A DNA stretch of 39,450 nucleotides from a virus, in IMG/VR virus record IMGVR_UViG_3300027749_000236, positions 1 through 39,450 of that record. One strand, given 5' to 3'. The notes beneath the pieces were generated by a model that was not told the origin of the DNA, searched no databases, and saw nothing but the letters and a program-made list of their open reading frames with translations. The position numbers and the translations under genes were made by a program. This document shows positions 14,714-22,717 of this stretch, piece after piece. The first letter of the stretch is position 1. Every line of letters begins with the position of its first letter.

Positions 14714-16606
14714 GTGACCCAGAATGTTGAATTGAGGAAGTTGACGCTGCCCGCACTTACTCGCGGGCAGCAGTCGTCCCTTTCGTTGGATGGTGAAGCG
14801 CGGTCGCTTGAATTTGCGTTTTCATCGGAGATGCCTGTTGAGCGGTGGTTCGGTGATGAAGTTCTTTCGCACGATCCCGGCACGGCAGACCTTACGCGCC
14901 TGAACGATGCTGCCCCGCTGCTTTGGAACCATGACCCTAACCAGATGATCGGCGTTGTTGAAAGCGCCCGTATCGGCAGCGACAAGCGTGGTTACGCCAC
15001 CGTTCGTTTTGGCACATCGCCAATGGCCGAACAGGTTATGAACGACGTTCGTGCGGGCATCATCCGCAACGTGTCGTTTGGATATCGGATCAATGAAATG
15101 GTCGAGGCTATCCGCGACGGAAAGTCCACCTATACGGCAACCTCTTGGTCGCCTCTTGAAGTTTCTCTGGTTTCAATTCCCGCTGACCAATCGGTCGGTA
15201 TCGGGCGCTCTGAAACAGAGGATGGCCGCGACGTTGTTGTTCGCGGTTTAGCCCCACTAGAACACAAGGAAGTTGAAGCTATGACTGAAGCCGCTGCGGC
15301 CCCCGTGGTCGATATGTCTGCGGTACGCGCCGAAGCGGCTCACGCCGAACGCGCCCGTATCGAAACCATCCGCTCGCTTGGCGAGCGGTTTGAAAAGGCC
15401 GATCTGGCCCGCCAGTTGATCGAAGGTGGCCGTTCCATCGACGAAGCCAAATCGGCGTTCCTCGAAATCGCTGGCGTTCGTCACCAGCCCGTTGTTGAAG
15501 GCGCTGCCGATCTGAGCCTGACCGACAAGGAAAAGCGGGATTACTCGCTGGTTAACGCGATCCGCGCCCAAGTCACCGGCAACTGGAAAGATGCTGGCTT
15601 TGAGCGTGAGTGTTCCGAAGCCATTGCCAAGCGCACCGGCAAGGACACCCCCGGTTTCTTCATGCCTATGAACATCACGCTTGACCGTGCGGCTTACGCT
15701 GTCGGCACGGCTGGTTCGGGCACGACCGGCGGCACCTTGGTTGCCACGAACCTGTTGGCTGGTTCGTTCATCGAACTGCTGCGTAACAAGGCCCGCGTCG
15801 TTCAGCTTGGCGCTCAGATGCTGTCTGGCCTGACCGGCAACGTGGACATTCCGCGCCAGACCGCAGCCACCAGCACCTATTGGGTTGCTGAAGCTAGCGA
15901 CGTGACGGAAGCCGAAGGCACTTTTGATAAGATCAGCCTGTCTCCGAAGACGCTGGGCGCTCGCTCGCAGATGTCGCGTATGATGATGATGCAGTCCACC
16001 CCTGACATCGAAGTGCTGGTTCGCAACGACCTTGCTGCCCAGATTGCTCTCGGTATCGACCTTGCTGCACTCTCCGGTACGGGTTCGTCCAACCAGCCAC
16101 GCGGTATCCTGAATACCTCTGGCATCGGTTCGGTCGTCGGCGGCACCAACGGTGCGGCTATCACGATTGATCATTTGATTGATTTGGAAACCCAAGTGAC
16201 CGCCGCAAACGGCCCAGATAGCAACCTTGCCTATCTGACCAACGCCAAGGCCATCGGTGCGCTCAAGAAGCTGAAGTCCACCACCGGCCAGTACCTCTGG
16301 ACTGGCTCGATGGTTGGCGCTCAGTCTGGCACCCCCGGCGAGATCAACGGTTACGCCGTTGCCCGCTCTAACCAAGTGTCGTCTACCGGCACCAAGGGCA
16401 CCGCATCGGGCGTTTGCTCCACCGTCGTCTTCGGCGCTTGGAACGAACTGATCATCGGTGAGTTCGGCGTTCTTGAAGTTCTCGCCAATCCTTACGGCGC
16501 TGGCTTCAATGCTGGTTCGATTGATATTCGCGCTTTGCAGTCGGTTGACATTGGGGTCCGCCACGCGGCGTCCTTCAGCGCCATGACTGACGCCCTGACC
16601 GCCTAA
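14714..16606 (+). CDS. Prohead protease fused to HK97-fold major capsid protein
   Basis: This 630-residue protein joins two proteins that are separate in many phages. Residues 1-160 look like an HK97-type prohead serine protease, with the histidine motif LLWNHDPNQMIG and the serine motif RNVSFGYRI. A helical delta-like segment follows (VRAEAAHAERARIETIRSLG). From about residue 310 an HK97-fold capsid begins (GFFMPMNITL onward, with NKARVVQLGAQ, STYWVAEASD, DLAALSGTGSSNQPRGIL). By family the protease frees itself and trims the scaffold before DNA enters. GTG 14714 with AGGTG eight bases upstream is the start. There is no separate scaffold gene. Confidence 0.92.
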   Translation: MTQNVELRKLTLPALTRGQQSSLSLDGEARSLEFAFSSEMPVERWFGDEVLSHDPGTADLTRLNDAAPLLWNHDPNQMIGVVESARIGSDKRGYATVRFGTSPMAEQVMNDVRAGIIRNVSFGYRINEMVEAIRDGKSTYTATSWSPLEVSLVSIPADQSVGIGRSETEDGRDVVVRGLAPLEHKEVEAMTEAAAAPVVDMSAVRAEAAHAERARIETIRSLGERFEKADLARQLIEGGRSIDEAKSAFLEIAGVRHQPVVEGAADLSLTDKEKRDYSLVNAIRAQVTGNWKDAGFERECSEAIAKRTGKDTPGFFMPMNITLDRAAYAVGTAGSGTTGGTLVATNLLAGSFIELLRNKARVVQLGAQMLSGLTGNVDIPRQTAATSTYWVAEASDVTEAEGTFDKISLSPKTLGARSQMSRMMMMQSTPDIEVLVRNDLAAQIALGIDLAALSGTGSSNQPRGILNTSGIGSVVGGTNGAAITIDHLIDLETQVTAANGPDSNLAYLTNAKAIGALKKLKSTTGQYLWTGSMVGAQSGTPGEINGYAVARSNQVSSTGTKGTASGVCSTVVFGAWNELIIGEFGVLEVLANPYGAGFNAGSIDIRALQSVDIGVRHAASFSAMTDALTA

Positions 16607-16620
16607 TTGGTCTGAAATTG

Positions 16621-16646
16621 AGGGGGTGGCTGAAAAGTCACCCTCT
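16621..16646 (+). terminator. GNRA-loop hairpin after the capsid gene
   Basis: GGGTGGCT and AGTCACCC pair around a GAAA loop (one G-T pair); the stem extends to 11 pairs. There is no T-run, so read-through is expected. It may lower downstream expression relative to capsid, or stabilise the capsid mRNA. Confidence 0.55.
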
Positions 16647-16662
16647 ATATTCTGGGTGATCC

Positions 16663-16824
16663 ATGCAGTATAAAATTCGCGATAATTTTTACATTTATGG
16701 CCTACGCCCAGACCCCTACAAGCCGGGGGATATTGTGGAACTAACTCCCGCGCAAGCTAAGGCGCACGGCCACAAAATCGAGGCTGTTCAGCCCACGCCA
16801 AAGGTTCGTTCCGGTGATCGGTGA
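16663..16824 (+). CDS. Small head protein, unknown function
   Basis: This 53-residue frame encodes MQYKIRDNFYIYGLRPDPYK followed by GDIVELTPAQAKAHGHKIEAV. This resembles short proteins often found after phage capsid genes, with the pattern vel-t-aqAkah-hkiE. The role is unknown; a small head-assembly factor is plausible. It overlaps the next gene by 11 bases. The ribosome site is weak (GGGTG). Confidence 0.58.
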   Translation: MQYKIRDNFYIYGLRPDPYKPGDIVELTPAQAKAHGHKIEAVQPTPKVRSGDR

Positions 16825-17089
16825 TGATCTAACAGTCTTTTTTGGTGATTTTGCCCATACTGTTGTTTGGTCAACTGTTACAGGTAAGGGCATCCTTGAC
16901 GCGCCAACTAATGTGATGGGCGGTGGCATGGTTTTGTCTAACGAATACCTATTGACCGTGAAAACATCAGAATTTGGCGGTGCTGGATATGGTGACAACA
17001 TCACGGTTAACAGTGTTTTGTATCAAGTCAGAGAGGCCCGACAGGTAGACGACGGTGCTTTAACAGAAATTCTACTGTCCAAGGTTTAA
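16814..17089 (+). CDS. FII-like head-tail connector
   Basis: This 91-residue beta-rich protein begins at GTG 16814. It has the pattern of lambda gpFII-type connectors: YLLTVKTSEF, then YGDNITVNSVLYQVREARQVDDGALTEILL. By family it closes the neck below the W-like protein and provides the tail-binding surface. Its place between capsid and the tail terminator agrees. Sequence similarity is low, so the call rests on pattern and position. Confidence 0.68.
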   Translation: MIGDDLTVFFGDFAHTVVWSTVTGKGILDAPTNVMGGGMVLSNEYLLTVKTSEFGGAGYGDNITVNSVLYQVREARQVDDGALTEILLSKV

Positions 17090-17091
17090 CA

Positions 17092-17505
17092 ATGATTATT
17101 CGCGAACAAATATTAAGCGCGATAGTCACGCTCCTACAGACTAATACACACGCTCCTGTTTACAGAAGCAGGGTAACGCCAATTGCACGAAATGAGGCTC
17201 CGGCTATTGTCGTTGAGCCGGTAACAGATCGGCAGAACCAAAACACGCTATCTCAGTTGCGCGATGAATTGACGGTTCGAGTTTCCGTAATCGTACGGGG
17301 ATTAGTGCCTGATAGTGTCGCGGACCCTATAGTCAAAGAACTTCATTCTAAGATAATGGCTGATACGTCGCTTGGCGGCTTGTGTTATGAACTATTACCG
17401 TCTGGAACGGGGTTTGAACTCCTTGAGACTGATAGTAATTCTGGTATAGTGTCGCTTGACTTTATCATTCAATATCGAACCGACCTTCAAAATTTAGCAA
17501 CCTAG
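17092..17505 (+). CDS. Tail terminator, gpU-like (standalone copy)
   Basis: This 137-residue protein is of the gpU/tail-completion type: an N-terminal helix IREQILSAIVTLLQ, the conserved VYRSRVTPIARNEAPAIVVEP, DELTVRVSVIVRG, the helix VADPIVKELHSKIMADTSLG, and DFIIQYRT near the end. By family a hexamer caps the tail tube and joins it to the head connector. It is clearly paralogous to the last 139 residues of the 19975 gene product, with roughly half the positions identical by eye, including VYRSR, VEP, HSKIM-DT-LGGL and YRT. It sits at the lambda U position. Confidence 0.82.
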   Translation: MIIREQILSAIVTLLQTNTHAPVYRSRVTPIARNEAPAIVVEPVTDRQNQNTLSQLRDELTVRVSVIVRGLVPDSVADPIVKELHSKIMADTSLGGLCYELLPSGTGFELLETDSNSGIVSLDFIIQYRTDLQNLAT

Positions 17506-17515
17506 CGAGGCTCCA

Positions 17516-17917
17516 ATGGCCCTTCAGTTCTCTGTTACCGCTCGAAATGCACGTCTTGACGCAGTGGAAGTTACTACTGGCACGTCCGCCCAGCTTCGCC
17601 TTTACAGCGGCACTCAGCCAGCGGATTGCGCCACGGCGGCATCTGGAACGCTGCTTGCCACGCTGACCTTGCCTAGTGACTGGATGGCGGCGGCATCGTC
17701 TGGGTCAAAGGCTCTTTCTGGAACGTGGTCTGGTACTGCTTCTGGCGCTGGTACTGCGGGATATTTCCGCATTCTGGACAGCACCGGCACTACTTGCCAT
17801 GCACAGGGTTCCGTGGGCACCACCGGCACGGATATGATCCTGTCGCCTAGCGCCGCGCTGACCAGTTCGCAGCCGATTTCGATCACCTCATTCACGCTGA
17901 CTGACGCGAACGCTTAA
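17516..17917 (+). CDS. Putative virion protein, beta-rich
   Basis: This 133-residue protein begins MALQFSVTARNARLDAVEVT and continues with TSAQLRLYSGTQPADCATAASG and GYFRILDSTGTTCHAQGSVG. I have seen this pattern repeatedly in phage structural regions without a known function. It looks like a beta-sandwich with many Thr/Ser/Gly residues. It sits inside the cassette between the two terminator paralogues and could be a neck or head decoration. Confidence 0.62.
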   Translation: MALQFSVTARNARLDAVEVTTGTSAQLRLYSGTQPADCATAASGTLLATLTLPSDWMAAASSGSKALSGTWSGTASGAGTAGYFRILDSTGTTCHAQGSVGTTGTDMILSPSAALTSSQPISITSFTLTDANA

Positions 17918-17919
17918 TC

Positions 17920-18360
17920 ATGGCTGATAACACCACGCTCAACCCCGGTAGCGGCGGCGACGTAATTGCGTCTGATGATATTGCTGGCGTAAAACACCAG
18001 CGGATCAAAAACGGTTTTGGCGTCGATGGTGCATATGTTGATGTGTCCGTGACCGACCCTCTTCCTGTGGCAGTTTACGGTGAGTTAATTGAAGCTATTG
18101 AACAGCTTCGAATTATGATCGGTGCGCTGACTAACACAATCGGCAAGGTCTTGCCGGATGCGGCTGGCCGTCAGCGGGTCGTTGTAGACGCCATTACGGG
18201 TGCGCTGACGCTAGCCACCGTGACTACGGTCGGTACAGTTACCACTGTCGGCACGGTAACGAACCAGACCAACATCGGGGGTCTGGCTGCCGTCGATAAA
18301 ATTCCCGCCCTAATGCACATGAGCGCAGACAATCTGCGCCGCAACATCACGGTGACGTAA
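17920..18360 (+). CDS. Putative virion protein
   Basis: This 146-residue protein begins MADNTTLNPGSGGDVIASDD and IAGVKHQRIKNGFGVDGAYVDVS, a start pattern common among phage structural proteins. A TVTTVGTVTTVGTVTNQTNI stretch (residues 107-126) is a short beta repeat. The end (MHMSADNLRRNITVT) is also typical. The function is unknown. It is next to the propeller-like protein and may help attach it. Confidence 0.62.
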   Translation: MADNTTLNPGSGGDVIASDDIAGVKHQRIKNGFGVDGAYVDVSVTDPLPVAVYGELIEAIEQLRIMIGALTNTIGKVLPDAAGRQRVVVDAITGALTLATVTTVGTVTTVGTVTNQTNIGGLAAVDKIPALMHMSADNLRRNITVT

Positions 18361-19800
18361 ATGACCACAACCGTTGTCAATCGCAAACTGCTCGACCTAA
18401 AGCGTTGGGAAATGGTGACGCCCGCTCCGGCGGCATCTGCCTCTGGTTCCGTAATCGCCCCTTCCCGCATGGTGCAGCAGCAGCAGTTATTTGTTCAAAG
18501 CGCCACGGTGGCATATCTTTATAACCCATTCGAAGACGGCTGGGTTCAGGTTCCATCCCCGGCTCTAGCGGGCACCTTTGGTACAGGCGCCTGTGCGACC
18601 GCGACTTGCGTCGGCCCTACGGGTACGGCAACGGGTGGTACCACAACCACCATTAATACGGGCTTATCACTTGCTCGCGGTTTGGCTGGTTATCAGGTTC
18701 TGATCACCGCTGGCCCCGGTGCTGGCGACGTTCGCACGATCCAGCAAGCCACGGTCGGCGCAAACAGTATTATCACCGTCACTTCAGCCTTCAGCACTGC
18801 TATTACATCAGCGTCGGTCTTCCGCCTGATGACTCCTCGCTGGTACGTCCTGAACGCCATCGGCTCTCTGGGTACCACCACGGCTGGTGTGTTTCGTTAT
18901 TATGATTTCGCGCTAAACACTTGGACTTCGCTGTCAGCCAACGCCCCCGCGCTGGTTATCAGTACAGATAGTGTTCTAACGGCCACGCCGTCCTATGTGG
19001 ACAACGGATTTGTATCGTTCGCGACGGGTACGGCAACCTCGGCTACGAACACCACCAACGCCACAATTACGGTAACGGGTAAGACGTGGACGACTAACCA
19101 GTGGTCCAACTACCAGCTACGGGTCACGGCGGGTACGGGTGTAGGCCAGATCAAGTCGATCACGTCTAACACTGGTACTGTCTTGACGCTGAACGGCGTG
19201 TTCACTACTGCCTTAGATGCGACATCGGTCTATGCCATCGAAGCAAACGATGATTACATCTACTACACGGGATCGAACGCTGTTACGCTCTACCGTTACG
19301 GCATCACCGCTGGTACTTGGACCACCCTTACCCCCGGCACAGCCCGTGCTGCGGCTCCCGGTAACGGCATGAGTGCTAACTGGGTATGGGCCGTATCTGA
19401 CGCATCGTGGACCAATGAAAGCGCCATCAAAAATGGTCGCTTCATCTACTCTGCTCGCGGAACTACTGGCGCTATCATCGACACCTACGATATTGCCCTT
19501 AACACTTGGGCGAACGCCATCGCATATGCGCCAGCCACCGAAACTTTTGCAGCCGGTACAAAGTACGCTTATTTCGGCAACTACATCTACATTCAAAAAG
19601 ATGCAACGGGCCGCTGGTTCCAGTTCGACGTGCTGAATAACTCAATGGAGGGTTGGTCCACTACCCTTTATACGCAGGGCGCTGCACTCATGGGAAACAC
19701 TGCGTTTGTAGCGCCATATACAGATGGCGCTACAGTAATTCCTTACGTTAATTTTATTCTTAACACATCAACCGTAATGCTTCGTCAGATGGTGATCTAG
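18361..19800 (+). CDS. Kelch-like beta-propeller virion protein
   Basis: This 479-residue protein has at least five blade-like motifs of the form Y-x-aromatic, then NxW: LYNPFEDGWVQVP, RYYDFALNTWTSLS, YRYGITAGTWTTL, TYDIALNTWANA and FQFDVLNNSMEGW. Two copies of a roughly 70-residue module are inserted (residues about 88-158 and 222-293), each with YQ-x-ITAG/VTAG-x-G, a following I, and a TSAF/NGVF-TA end. A Kelch-type propeller would suit carbohydrate or receptor binding. There is no signal peptide, so it is likely a virion part. It abuts the previous gene (TAA then ATG). Confidence 0.66.
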   Translation: MTTTVVNRKLLDLKRWEMVTPAPAASASGSVIAPSRMVQQQQLFVQSATVAYLYNPFEDGWVQVPSPALAGTFGTGACATATCVGPTGTATGGTTTTINTGLSLARGLAGYQVLITAGPGAGDVRTIQQATVGANSIITVTSAFSTAITSASVFRLMTPRWYVLNAIGSLGTTTAGVFRYYDFALNTWTSLSANAPALVISTDSVLTATPSYVDNGFVSFATGTATSATNTTNATITVTGKTWTTNQWSNYQLRVTAGTGVGQIKSITSNTGTVLTLNGVFTTALDATSVYAIEANDDYIYYTGSNAVTLYRYGITAGTWTTLTPGTARAAAPGNGMSANWVWAVSDASWTNESAIKNGRFIYSARGTTGAIIDTYDIALNTWANAIAYAPATETFAAGTKYAYFGNYIYIQKDATGRWFQFDVLNNSMEGWSTTLYTQGAALMGNTAFVAPYTDGATVIPYVNFILNTSTVMLRQMVI

Positions 19801-19802
19801 AT

Positions 19803-19970
19803 ATGTCCAGCATTGAAGAACTAATTGAACAACACAAAAAGCGGTTAGTTTATCTGAGCGCCTTGCTATCTAGTGCTTTGGCTCTTGGTGATACCGCACA
19901 GGTCAGCGATGTGCAGAACCAAATCAGTGACGTTCAGATCACCCTGAATAAACTTCAATTACTGATCTAA
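19803..19970 (+). CDS. Small coiled-coil protein
   Basis: This 55-residue frame (SSIEELIEQHKKRLVYLSALL onward) is wholly helical with heptad-like spacing and ends in ITLNKLQLLI. It lies between the propeller protein and the repeat/terminator fusion. It may be an oligomerising or attachment peptide of the same structure. No family is recognised. Confidence 0.55.
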   Translation: MSSIEELIEQHKKRLVYLSALLSSALALGDTAQVSDVQNQISDVQITLNKLQLLI

Positions 19971-19974
19971 ACTA

Positions 19975-21606
19975 ATGTTGCTACTACTCCTTGCTCCAAA
20001 CCAGCTAGGGGCGGTCACTGGCAATTTGTCAGTGACCTTGGGAGCGGCTGGTGTTTCGGCATCCGGCGTTGGAACGGCGATAGGCACAGCCGCGATTACG
20101 CTCGACACCGCCACGGTATCCGCTGCTGGCATTCCCGGCCCTTACGGTACAGCGTCGATTACTACTGGCGGTGCCACTGTTTCAGCATCCGGTTTTGGAA
20201 CGGCTCTCGGTACGGCGTCAATTACGCTGAACGATGCTACGGTGTCGGCTGCTGGATCGGTTAGCCCAGCCACTACATTCGGCACTCTGTCAATCACGCT
20301 TGACGCGGCTACGGCGTCTGCTGCTGGCATCTTTGGCCCTTACGGCACAGCCGCGATTACGCTGGGTGCCGCCACGGTTTCGGCGTCTGGTGTTGGAGCC
20401 GCCCTAGGCGCACTTTCCGCTACATTGGGGACCGCTACTCTTTCATCTGACGGTCAAATTACGCCGGTCGCTGTCGGCACAGCCGCGATCACGCTGAGTG
20501 CTGCCAATGTGTCGTCTAATGGCATTTCTGGGCCATATGGCACTCTGTCCAAAACGCTAGACACCGCCACTGTTTCATCGGCTGGCGCTTTGAACGCTAC
20601 AGGCGCACTTTCTGTCACGCTGGGGGCGGCTACCCTTTCGTCTGCCGGTGCTATTACACCAGTCGTAACCGGCACCGCAGCGATCACCCTAGGCGCTGCC
20701 GCCGTGTCGTCCAGTGGTGTCTCTGGTCCATACGGTACTCTGTCCAAAACGCTTGATGCGGCCACTCTGTCGGCGTCTGGCATGGGAACCGCTTTGGGGT
20801 CGCTCTCAGCGGTCACTGGCGGCGCTACCGTCTCTGCCGCTGGTCAGATCACGCCGGTTGCAGTTGGTACCGTAGCAGTCACGCTAGGCGCTGCATCTGT
20901 TGCGTCTCAGGGCTGGCAAGTCGAAGTCGGTACGCTTTCTAAAACACTCAATGCGGCCACACTGTCAGCGGCTGGCGTTCAAACCGCTCTAGGATCACTC
21001 GCGGCGGCCACGGGCGCGGCTACAGTATCTGCTGCCGGTCAGATTACGCCAATCGCCATCGGCGCTCTGTCAGTCACACTTGGGTCGGCATCTGTTGCGT
21101 CTCAGGGCTGGCAAGTCGAGGTCGGCACGCTATCCATACCGCTAGGTGCGGCGACTGTCGCGGCAACGGGTGCGGTCGATTTTGCGACTAAGCGCGAGCG
21201 TGTTCTGGTGTCGCTCCTTGAAAAACTGTCAACGGTTCCCGGCGTTTCAGGGCGGGTATACCGCAGCCGACAAGCGCCGCTATCCAGAGATGAAATGCCC
21301 GCGATTATTGTCGAGCCGATTTCTGACGATGCAGTCGTTTCTAACTCATGGATGCTAGACTGGACCCTATCGGTTCGTATCTCTGTCGTCGTGAGATCAG
21401 ATGTTCCAGATCAAGCTGCTGATACATTGGTTGAAAGCATACACAGTAAGATAATGCTTGATACGGGATTAGGCGGGCTTTCTATGGATGTTCAGCCGCA
21501 ATCAACAAGCTGGGAATTGCTCGACGCGGATTTGCCCGCTGGTGTCATTTCGTGCGATTATGCGGTTCTTTACCGTACTTCACTATCGGATTTAACCGTG
21601 GTATAG
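19975..21606 (+). CDS. 18-repeat fibre-like protein fused to a second tail-terminator domain
   Basis: This 543-residue protein has two parts. Residues about 16-404 are about 18 consecutive repeats of 21 (sometimes 23-24) residues with the pattern G-T/A-L/A-S/A-x-T-L-G/D-A-A-T-V/L-S-A/S-A/S-G. They are rich in Ala, Ser, Thr and Gly and look like a beta-solenoid or a stacked fibre. Residues about 405-543 are a gpU-like tail-terminator domain, clearly paralogous to the 17092 product (VYRSRQAPLSRDEMPAIIVEP, HSKIMLDTGLGGL, YRT). A short hydrophobic start (MLLLLLAP) is unlikely to be a signal peptide in this operon. The fusion would anchor fibres at the neck; that is inference. Confidence 0.85.
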   Translation: MLLLLLAPNQLGAVTGNLSVTLGAAGVSASGVGTAIGTAAITLDTATVSAAGIPGPYGTASITTGGATVSASGFGTALGTASITLNDATVSAAGSVSPATTFGTLSITLDAATASAAGIFGPYGTAAITLGAATVSASGVGAALGALSATLGTATLSSDGQITPVAVGTAAITLSAANVSSNGISGPYGTLSKTLDTATVSSAGALNATGALSVTLGAATLSSAGAITPVVTGTAAITLGAAAVSSSGVSGPYGTLSKTLDAATLSASGMGTALGSLSAVTGGATVSAAGQITPVAVGTVAVTLGAASVASQGWQVEVGTLSKTLNAATLSAAGVQTALGSLAAATGAATVSAAGQITPIAIGALSVTLGSASVASQGWQVEVGTLSIPLGAATVAATGAVDFATKRERVLVSLLEKLSTVPGVSGRVYRSRQAPLSRDEMPAIIVEPISDDAVVSNSWMLDWTLSVRISVVVRSDVPDQAADTLVESIHSKIMLDTGLGGLSMDVQPQSTSWELLDADLPAGVISCDYAVLYRTSLSDLTVV

Positions 21607-21613
21607 GTGAGAT

Positions 21614-21748
21614 ATGGACGAACACCAAGGTCAAGGCGGTACATATATTCTCAACCCAAAGACGGGTAAGCGAGAGTTAGTGCAGCGAACATTAGAACTG
21701 GCAGAGCAGCCGGTTGCTCCTGCTAATCAACCGAAAAAGGCGGAGTAA
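21614..21748 (+). CDS. Small hypothetical tail-region protein
   Basis: This 44-residue hydrophilic frame (MDEHQGQGGTYILNPKTGKR onward) lies between the terminator fusion and the major tail protein, with AGGTGAG three bases before the ATG. It ends in a lysine/proline-rich tail. No family is recognised; short peptides at this position are common in tail operons. Confidence 0.55.
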   Translation: MDEHQGQGGTYILNPKTGKRELVQRTLELAEQPVAPANQPKKAE

Positions 21749-21754
21749 TTTATA

Positions 21755-22708
21755 ATGGCCCTACTTTCTCGCAAGCGAGTAATTCTTGCCAAGACCGAAA
21801 GCGTGTATGGCACTGACCCAACGCCTACCGGCGCGGCCAACGCCATTCTGGTTCGCAACCTTGATGTCACGCCACTGGACGCTGAAATTGTCAGTCGTGG
21901 TTTGGTGCGTCCGTATTTTGGTTCTTACGATCAGATCATTGCGGCTCAGAAAGTCGGCATTTCGTTTGAAGTTGAACTTCAGGGCGCTGGTGCGGCTGGA
22001 ACGGCCCCGGCCTATGGTCCATTGCTCAAGGCTTGCGGCCTTGCTGAAACCATTAGCGCGGGCGTCAGCGTTGCTTACGCGCCGGTGTCTGCATCGTTCA
22101 GCAGCGTAACGCTATACGTTCAGGTTCAGGACAACGGCGGCGGTTCGTCTCCATTGCATAAAGTCACCGGCTGTCGTGGAAACGTCGAGATCACTCTTAA
22201 CGCCAAGGCTCTGCCGGTTATGAAATTCACATTCACGGGCGTTTATAACGCTGTTGTGGATGCTGCCCAGTTGACCGCAACCTACACCGCGTTCAAGACG
22301 CCAACGGCTGTAAACAAGGCAAACACGCCCACGTTCAGTTTCTTCGGCTATTCCGGCATTATGTCGGACTTCGGCATGAACATGAATAACGAGGTCGTTT
22401 ACCGGAACCTGCTGAACAGCGAAAGCGTGATCCTTACCGACCGTAAGGCCGGTGGAACGGTTCAGTTTGAAGCGCCAACGATCACGGCCAAGGACTTCTT
22501 TGCTGCCGCTCTGGCTACTACGCTGGGCAGTATGCAGATTGTCCACGGCACGGTTGCCGGTTCTATCGTGGACATTTCCGCGACCAGCACGGTTGACGTT
22601 GTGAACCCGTCTTATAACGACATGGACGGGATCGTTATGCTGTCGGTTCCTTATGTGCTGACGCCAACGACTGCTGGTAACGACGAATTTACGCTGACAA
22701 TCAAATAA
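21755..22708 (+). CDS. Major tail tube protein (lambda V-like)
   Basis: This 317-residue protein has the typical start of phage tail-tube proteins: SRKRVILAKTESVYGTDPTPTGAANAI, then VSFEVEL-like beta strands and a plug loop with YGPLLKACGLAETIS. The second half (SFFGYSGIMSDFGMNMNNEV onward) is a further beta domain. By family, hexameric rings stack into the tail tube. Its place just before the tail chaperone and tape measure agrees. It is longer than lambda gpV (246 residues), which could mean extra surface domains. Confidence 0.88.
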   Translation: MALLSRKRVILAKTESVYGTDPTPTGAANAILVRNLDVTPLDAEIVSRGLVRPYFGSYDQIIAAQKVGISFEVELQGAGAAGTAPAYGPLLKACGLAETISAGVSVAYAPVSASFSSVTLYVQVQDNGGGSSPLHKVTGCRGNVEITLNAKALPVMKFTFTGVYNAVVDAAQLTATYTAFKTPTAVNKANTPTFSFFGYSGIMSDFGMNMNNEVVYRNLLNSESVILTDRKAGGTVQFEAPTITAKDFFAAALATTLGSMQIVHGTVAGSIVDISATSTVDVVNPSYNDMDGIVMLSVPYVLTPTTAGNDEFTLTIK

Positions 22709-22717
22709 GGGGGATTT

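Noticed and set aside
15257-16564. Long open frame (435 codons) on the minus strand opposite the capsid gene
   Set aside because: It lies wholly antisense to a well-supported capsid gene, has no family features, and is explained by codon bias of the sense strand.
20142-20816. Minus-strand frames in the repeat region
   Set aside because: They mirror the codon repeats of the 19975 gene and have no independent support.
19975-21180. CRISPR-like repeat array
   Set aside because: The repeats are coding, degenerate at the DNA level and have no spacers; they encode protein repeats.
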